Origin: an uncultured Mucilaginibacter sp.
GTDB taxonomy: Bacteria; Bacteroidota; Bacteroidia; Sphingobacteriales; Sphingobacteriaceae
Direction of reading: 5' to 3'
Assembly: GCA_903891475.1 (NCBI GenBank)
Contig: CAITEP010000008.1
Coordinates: 146,469-210,468 of the forward strand
Length of the DNA stretch: 64,000 nucleotides
Shown: positions 59,872-64,000 of the stretch, in pieces
How positions within the stretch are numbered: position 1 is the stretch's first letter
Layout: each line of letters starts with the position of its first letter
The notes under the pieces: generated by a model
What the model saw: only the letters and a program-made list of their open reading frames with translations
The model's database searches: none
Told to the model about the DNA's origin: nothing
Translations under genes and position numbers: made by a program

Positions 59872-61806
59872 ATGAGTTTAAATGCTAAAATTCCGGAAGG
59901 CCCATTAGCCGAAAAATGGAGCAAGCATAAATTTAACTTAAAACTGGTAAACCCGGCCAATAAGCGTAAATATGATGTTATTGTAGTGGGAACTGGTTTG
60001 GCAGGTGCCTCGGCGGCAGCTTCGCTAGCTGAACTAGGGTATAATGTAAAGGCATTTTGCTTTCAGGATAGTCCGAGACGTGCGCACTCCATAGCCGCGC
60101 AAGGTGGTATCAATGCGGCAAAAAATTACCAAAATGATGGCGATAGCGTTTATCGATTGTTTTACGATACCATTAAAGGTGGCGATTATCGTGCCCGCGA
60201 AGGTAATGTATACCGTTTGGCTGAGGTATCAGTAAATATCATCGACCAATGTGTGGCGCAAGGTGTTCCTTTCGCTCGCGAATACGGCGGCTTATTGGAT
60301 AACCGTTCATTCGGTGGTTCACAGGTCTCTCGTACTTTTTATGCGCGTGGTCAAACCGGACAACAATTGTTATTGGGTGCATACTCAGCACTTAATCGTC
60401 AAATAAACCTTGGTAAGGTTAAAATGTATACACGTACAGAAATGCTGGATGTGGTTGTAATTGACGGACATGCAAAAGGTATTGTTACCCGTAACCTTAC
60501 AACAGGAGCTATTGATACACATGCTGCTCACGCAGTTTTATTGTGTACTGGTGGCTATGGTAACGTTTTTTACTTATCTACCAATGCCATGGGCTCCAAT
60601 GTAACTGCTGCATGGCGTGCACATAAACGCGGCGCATTCTTTGCTAACCCGTGTTTTACCCAAATACACCCTACTTGCATCCCGGTAACAGGCGACCATC
60701 AATCAAAACTGACTTTGATGTCTGAATCATTGCGTAATGATGGACGAGTTTGGGCGCCAAAAACTGCTGAGATTGCTGAACAATTACGTAAAGGACAAAT
60801 AAAGGCTAGCCAAGTAAAAGAAGAGGACCGCGACTATTTCTTGGAAAGGAAATACCCTTCTTTTGGTAACTTGGTTCCGCGTGATGTTGCATCACGAAAC
60901 GCTAAAGAGGTTGTTGATGAAAAACGTGGCGTAGGTGGTTCGGGCATAGCTGTGTTTCTTGATTTTGCCGATGCCATACACCGATTAGGTAAAGAAGCTG
61001 TATCAGCTAAATATGGTAACTTGTTTGATATGTATTATCAAATAACCGACGAGGATCCATACACCCAACCAATGCGTATTTACCCAGCTGTACATTACAC
61101 CATGGGTGGTTTATGGGTTGATTATAACTTAAGCACCACTGTGCCTGGTTTATATGCTTTGGGCGAATGTAATTTCTCAGACCATGGTGCTAACCGCCTA
61201 GGTGCCTCTGCTTTGATGCAAGGCTTAGCCGACGGTTATTTTGTAATACCTTATACATTGGGTGATTATTTAGCAACCATTGGTCCAAAGCCGGTTGATG
61301 TAAATCACCCTGCATTTGCGCAAACAAAGCAAGATACTATTAATTATATCAATAAACTGCTTGCGCTAAAAGGCACAAAGACGGTTGACCAGTATCACCG
61401 CGAATTAGGTTTAATTATGTGGGAATATTGCGGAATGGCACGTACCGCCGAGGGTTTAACCAAAGCAAAGGGCTTAATTAGAGCATTAAGAGAAGATTTC
61501 TGGAAAAACGTTATTGTGGTTGGCGAAAATGAAGAGGTAAACTCATCACTTGAGAAAGCTGGCAGAGTAGCCGACTTTTTAGAGCTTGGCGAATTAATGG
61601 TTGATGATGCGCAGATGCGTAAAGAATCCTGCGGTGGTCACTTTAGGCTCGAATCGCAAACACCAGAAGGCGAAGCCCTTCGTGATGATGATGACTTTGC
61701 CTTTGTAGCTGCTTGGGAATTTAAAGCCGAGAACGAACCAGAAACATTACACAAAGAGGTTCTTGATTTTGAATTTGTGCATTTAACGCAGAGAAGCTAT
61801 AAGTAG
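59872..61806 (+). CDS. sdhA: Succinate dehydrogenase/fumarate reductase flavoprotein subunit
   Basis: 644 aa. [20 protein letters not shown] binds [18 protein letters not shown] carries the histidine for covalent [23 protein letters not shown] follows, and [20 protein letters not shown] plus [15 protein letters not shown] carry substrate residues. [21 protein letters not shown] completes the site. Length matches the Bacteroidota/epsilon-type (SdhC with five helices) enzyme. Confidence 0.96.
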   Translation: MSLNAKIPEGPLAEKWSKHKFNLKLVNPANKRKYDVIVVGTGLAGASAAASLAELGYNVKAFCFQDSPRRAHSIAAQGGINAAKNYQNDGDSVYRLFYDTIKGGDYRAREGNVYRLAEVSVNIIDQCVAQGVPFAREYGGLLDNRSFGGSQVSRTFYARGQTGQQLLLGAYSALNRQINLGKVKMYTRTEMLDVVVIDGHAKGIVTRNLTTGAIDTHAAHAVLLCTGGYGNVFYLSTNAMGSNVTAAWRAHKRGAFFANPCFTQIHPTCIPVTGDHQSKLTLMSESLRNDGRVWAPKTAEIAEQLRKGQIKASQVKEEDRDYFLERKYPSFGNLVPRDVASRNAKEVVDEKRGVGGSGIAVFLDFADAIHRLGKEAVSAKYGNLFDMYYQITDEDPYTQPMRIYPAVHYTMGGLWVDYNLSTTVPGLYALGECNFSDHGANRLGASALMQGLADGYFVIPYTLGDYLATIGPKPVDVNHPAFAQTKQDTINYINKLLALKGTKTVDQYHRELGLIMWEYCGMARTAEGLTKAKGLIRALREDFWKNVIVVGENEEVNSSLEKAGRVADFLELGELMVDDAQMRKESCGGHFRLESQTPEGEALRDDDDFAFVAAWEFKAENEPETLHKEVLDFEFVHLTQRSYK

Positions 61807-61954
61807 GGTTGAAGGTTATACGTTTTAGGTTGCAAGTAATTGGATGCAAGTAATCTAAAATAATAACCCCACATCATTTAGTTTATAAATAATAGGTTAT
61901 TTTTATTATCAATAAGGAATAGCCTTACAACATTTAACATACAACTTACAACTC
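61807..61954. repeat. ACAAC-type inverted tract between sdhA and sdhB
   Basis: The 155-bp spacer contains GGTTGAAGGTTATACG and on to 61836 on one side, and a tract of TTACAACATTTAACATACAA type (61924-61954) on the other. They are imperfect inverses of each other and resemble 45002-45031. They could fold into a long hairpin between sdhA and sdhB mRNA segments. Confidence 0.5.
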
Positions 61955-61961
61955 AAATAAA

Positions 61962-62753
61962 ATGAGTACTGGAAACATGAATTTAACCCTAAAGGTATGG
62001 CGGCAAAAAAACAATGCCGCCAAAGGGGCATTTGTTACCTATAAGGCCGAAGGTATTTCGCCTGATATGTCGTTTTTAGAAATGCTGGATGTGGTAAACG
62101 AAGGTTTAATATTGAAAGGCGAAGAACCTATTCAATTTGACCACGATTGTAGGGAAGGAATTTGCGGAATGTGTTCGTTATATATTAACGGTCATCCTCA
62201 TGGTCCTAAGCAAGGTATTACCACTTGTCAGTTGCATATGCGCACCTTTCATGATGGTGAAATTATTGTAATTGAGCCTTGGCGCGCTGCGGCTTTCCCT
62301 ATTGTTAGGGATTTAGCGGTTGACCGTTCGGCATTCGACAGGATTCAACAAGCCGGAGGATTTGTATCGGTAAATACTGGCGTTACAGTTGATGCCAATG
62401 AAATTCCTATCCCTAAAGTAATTGCCGACGAGGCATTTAATTCTGCTACCTGTATAGGTTGCGGTGCCTGTGTGGCTGCATGTAAAAATGCTTCGGCTAT
62501 GCTTTTTGTATCTGCTAAGGTTAGTCAGTTAGGCATGTTGCCTCAAGGACAGCCGGAGCGTTACAGTCGCGTACAAGCCATGGTAGCCCAAATGGATGCT
62601 GAAGGTTTTGGTAGCTGTACCAACACTGGAGCATGCGAAGCAGAGTGCCCTAAAGAAATAAAAATGACTAATATTAGTCGTATGAACAATGATTTCTTTA
62701 GCGCTAAATTATTCCGTGCAGAGGTTATACACGAACATGCTTCTGGAGAATAA
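61962..62753 (+). CDS. sdhB: Succinate dehydrogenase/fumarate reductase iron-sulfur subunit
   Basis: 263 aa with three iron-sulfur sites: [16 protein letters not shown] plus a later Cys for 2Fe-2[15 protein letters not shown] for 4Fe-4S, and [15 protein letters not shown] for the third cluster. It transfers electrons from SdhA to the quinone site. It is separated from sdhA by a 155-nt spacer rather than tightly linked. A clear terminator follows. Confidence 0.96.
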   Translation: MSTGNMNLTLKVWRQKNNAAKGAFVTYKAEGISPDMSFLEMLDVVNEGLILKGEEPIQFDHDCREGICGMCSLYINGHPHGPKQGITTCQLHMRTFHDGEIIVIEPWRAAAFPIVRDLAVDRSAFDRIQQAGGFVSVNTGVTVDANEIPIPKVIADEAFNSATCIGCGACVAACKNASAMLFVSAKVSQLGMLPQGQPERYSRVQAMVAQMDAEGFGSCTNTGACEAECPKEIKMTNISRMNNDFFSAKLFRAEVIHEHASGE

Positions 62754-62777
62754 ATTACATTTAAACAATATTTTAAG

Positions 62778-62804
62778 AGCTTGAAATTTTTTCAGGCTTT
62801 TTTT
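62778..62804 (+). terminator. Terminator of the sdh operon
   Basis: AGCTTGAA, loop ATTTT, TTCAGGCT and a run of T form an 8-bp stem with one G-U pair, 24 nt past the sdhB stop. Confidence 0.75.
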
Positions 62805-62881
62805 ATGCCTTTTTATTAATTTTATTGAATTATGTATCAAATGGTATACTTGAAACGTAAAGCTTGATATACACGAATGAA

Positions 62882-63373
62882 ATGAATTTGTTAAAGGCTA
62901 AGTTTTTAATTATTGTATTTTTTGCCATCATTATATCAATAGTTTTTAGTTGTAATAAAACTATAAATACCATTGAACCAAGTTGTGGTGTATGTTCGGC
63001 ATTAGCAGTATTGCCAACCGTTTCATTTAAATATGTTGATAAAATTACTGGCAACAATTTATTTTTTGGCAATCAACCGGCTTATAAAATATCCCAATTA
63101 AAAGTTTCTAGATTGTATAATGGGAATAACCAAGATGTCATTTTTTTTACTGACAGTATTGGTCAGAGTTTTTCAATTGGTATTACACCAAAAACTTTCG
63201 GTGGAGATACAATTACTATGCAGATTGCTAACCTGCCTATCGATAAACTTATTGTTAAAACACATTTAATTGGATTATGCTGCCCTTACCTGACAACGGA
63301 TTCAGTTTTTTATAATGGAAATTTGGTGCATACTGCGGCTAATGGACCAAATGTAATAGCTATTTCAAAATAG
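62882..63373 (+). CDS. Lipoprotein, tandem paralogue 1
   Basis: 163 aa from ATG 62882 (a TTG at 62864 would precede the signal region). Lipobox SIVFSC at the N terminus, then a CGVC motif. The region SFKYVDKITGNNLFFGNQPAYKISQLK, DTITMQIANLPIDKL and LIGLCCPYLTTDSVFYN is shared with the next gene. Beta-rich; no known domain. Exported and lipid-anchored, function unknown. Confidence 0.7.
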   Translation: MNLLKAKFLIIVFFAIIISIVFSCNKTINTIEPSCGVCSALAVLPTVSFKYVDKITGNNLFFGNQPAYKISQLKVSRLYNGNNQDVIFFTDSIGQSFSIGITPKTFGGDTITMQIANLPIDKLIVKTHLIGLCCPYLTTDSVFYNGNLVHTAANGPNVIAISK

Positions 63374-63416
63374 TGATAATTATTTCAGCCTAAATAAACC
63401 ATAGGAATTTATTATC

Positions 63417-63899
63417 ATGAAAACTTTAAAGCAAGGCATATTTTATCTTTTATTTTCGACTTTGGCTATAGGTAGTTTTTCATCATGTTATAAAGCAAAT
63501 AAAATTATTTGTCCGCCATGCGCACTATATCCAACTATAATTCCGCACATCCAATTTCGTGTGGTGGATAAAACTACTGGGGAGGATTTATTTTTTGGGG
63601 ATGCAGCCAAGTATAAAATATCTCAGATTCAAACTTTTCATTACACGAATGGCTATTTTGACACATTAAGATTGAGAGTTGATTCCATCAATCATACATT
63701 TTTTATGGGGATTAGTCAAATTCACACTCCAGATACTGTTACTATGCAAATAGCTAACCTAAGCAAGGATACCTTTGTTTTTAATACTGAAGCAGTTGGT
63801 ATATGTTGCCCAAAACTGGTGTTAAATAATGTAACCTTGAATAACAATATTATTTATACCTTGTCAAGCGGGCCAGACGTAGTGGTAATAGAAAAATAG
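63417..63899 (+). CDS. Lipoprotein, tandem paralogue 2
   Basis: 160 aa. The signal peptide ends SFSSC, followed by CPPC. The FRVVDKTTGEDLFFGDAAKYKISQI, DTVTMQIANLSKD and VGICCPKLVLNNVTLNNN segments match the preceding gene, so this is a gene duplicate (43 nt apart, same strand). Conserved cysteine pairs suggest disulfides in a periplasmic or surface domain. Confidence 0.72.
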   Translation: MKTLKQGIFYLLFSTLAIGSFSSCYKANKIICPPCALYPTIIPHIQFRVVDKTTGEDLFFGDAAKYKISQIQTFHYTNGYFDTLRLRVDSINHTFFMGISQIHTPDTVTMQIANLSKDTFVFNTEAVGICCPKLVLNNVTLNNNIIYTLSSGPDVVVIEK

Positions 63900-64000
63900 G
63901 TAATGATGACAAAAATAGTTGGTGGAAATGATTAGAAAAATTGCTAACTAGCCCAAGCAGATATAAGGAGAAACAAGCTCTGCAGGAGTGCAACTTGCCA
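63900..64000. other. Unassigned right edge of the window
   Basis: About 100 nt after the second lipoprotein with no ORF, hairpin or promoter that I can support. A further gene may begin beyond the window. Confidence 0.4.

Noticed and set aside
1..64000. tRNA, rRNA, CRISPR array or intact insertion sequence
   Set aside because: I looked for T-loop GTTCGANTC patterns outside genes, repeated spacers of equal length and transposase motifs and found none that hold; a tRNAscan/Infernal run would be decisive.

Overview
The window reads as a chromosomal segment of a Bacteroidota bacterium, most likely a Sphingobacteriaceae member close to Pedobacter or Mucilaginibacter. This is inferred from gene content and style; no search was run. 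The indicators are the order spoT-fur-purA, bacillithiol synthesis (bshB1), a DUF4294 protein, SusC-like receptor remains, many short lipoproteins, AT-rich spacers, and repeated TAnnTTTG promoter boxes of the Bacteroidota sigma factor. I see no rRNA, tRNA, CRISPR array, prophage or intact insertion sequence. Almost everything is one- to few-gene housekeeping units, with a few accessory patches.

Layout. 1-7.1 kb: the tail of a plug-domain/carboxypeptidase-like receptor protein, bshB1, a glutathione peroxidase and a DUF4294 protein, then spoT, fur and purA. 7.2-11.1 kb: pabB, followed by a decaying stretch with an AraC-type regulator remnant, an NTF2-like remnant and a DUF2071 gene broken by one amber codon, with DinB-like and PhzF genes between. 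11.1-22.2 kb: plsY, nadC, gpmI, a lipoprotein, a TPR protein, lon with a sigma-54-like promoter, two outer-membrane proteins (one LpxR-like), arfB, cmk and a dCMP deaminase. 22.3-27.5 kb: a sugar MFS transporter, a LysE exporter, a PyrR-like phosphoribosyltransferase and rlmD. 28.0-30.3 kb: a winged-helix regulator, membrane proteins and a ferritin-like diiron protein, with two identical-arm operators. 30.7-32.5 kb: an AT-rich island with an Abi-C protein and an unknown protein. 32.8-36.8 kb: a TetR regulator, a Rieske-fold lipoprotein, pheS translationally coupled to a PIN/DUF6364 toxin-antitoxin pair, and kbl.

37.2-42.9 kb holds the most interesting system: a six-gene co-directional operon (MBOAT acyltransferase, SGNH-like membrane-anchored protein, FkbH-like HAD-IIIC enzyme, acyl carrier protein, MaoC hydratase, SDR reductase). 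It looks like a self-contained route for building a small acyl group on a carrier protein and placing it on a cell-surface glycan or lipid. 43-51 kb: trhO, a HAD protein, a LysR regulator with a very long palindrome over its promoter, asd, a threonine-dehydrogenase-like tdh (partner of kbl), a yebC-family gene and small unknowns. 51.3-57.6 kb: an arabinan-degrading group (esterase, GH43, GH127, GH51) without SusC/SusD. 57.8-64 kb: a lipocalin-like lipoprotein, pdeM, the succinate dehydrogenase/fumarate reductase operon sdhCAB, and two tandem paralogous lipoproteins.

A recurring regulatory design stands out. In four places (nadC, LysR, the toxin-antitoxin pair, and the winged-helix/ferritin-like units) a palindrome flanks or overlaps the promoter next to the start codon. 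Several other genes (gpmI, cmk, arfB, the HAD gene) have the promoter box only 4-6 nt before the start codon, which predicts leaderless mRNAs.
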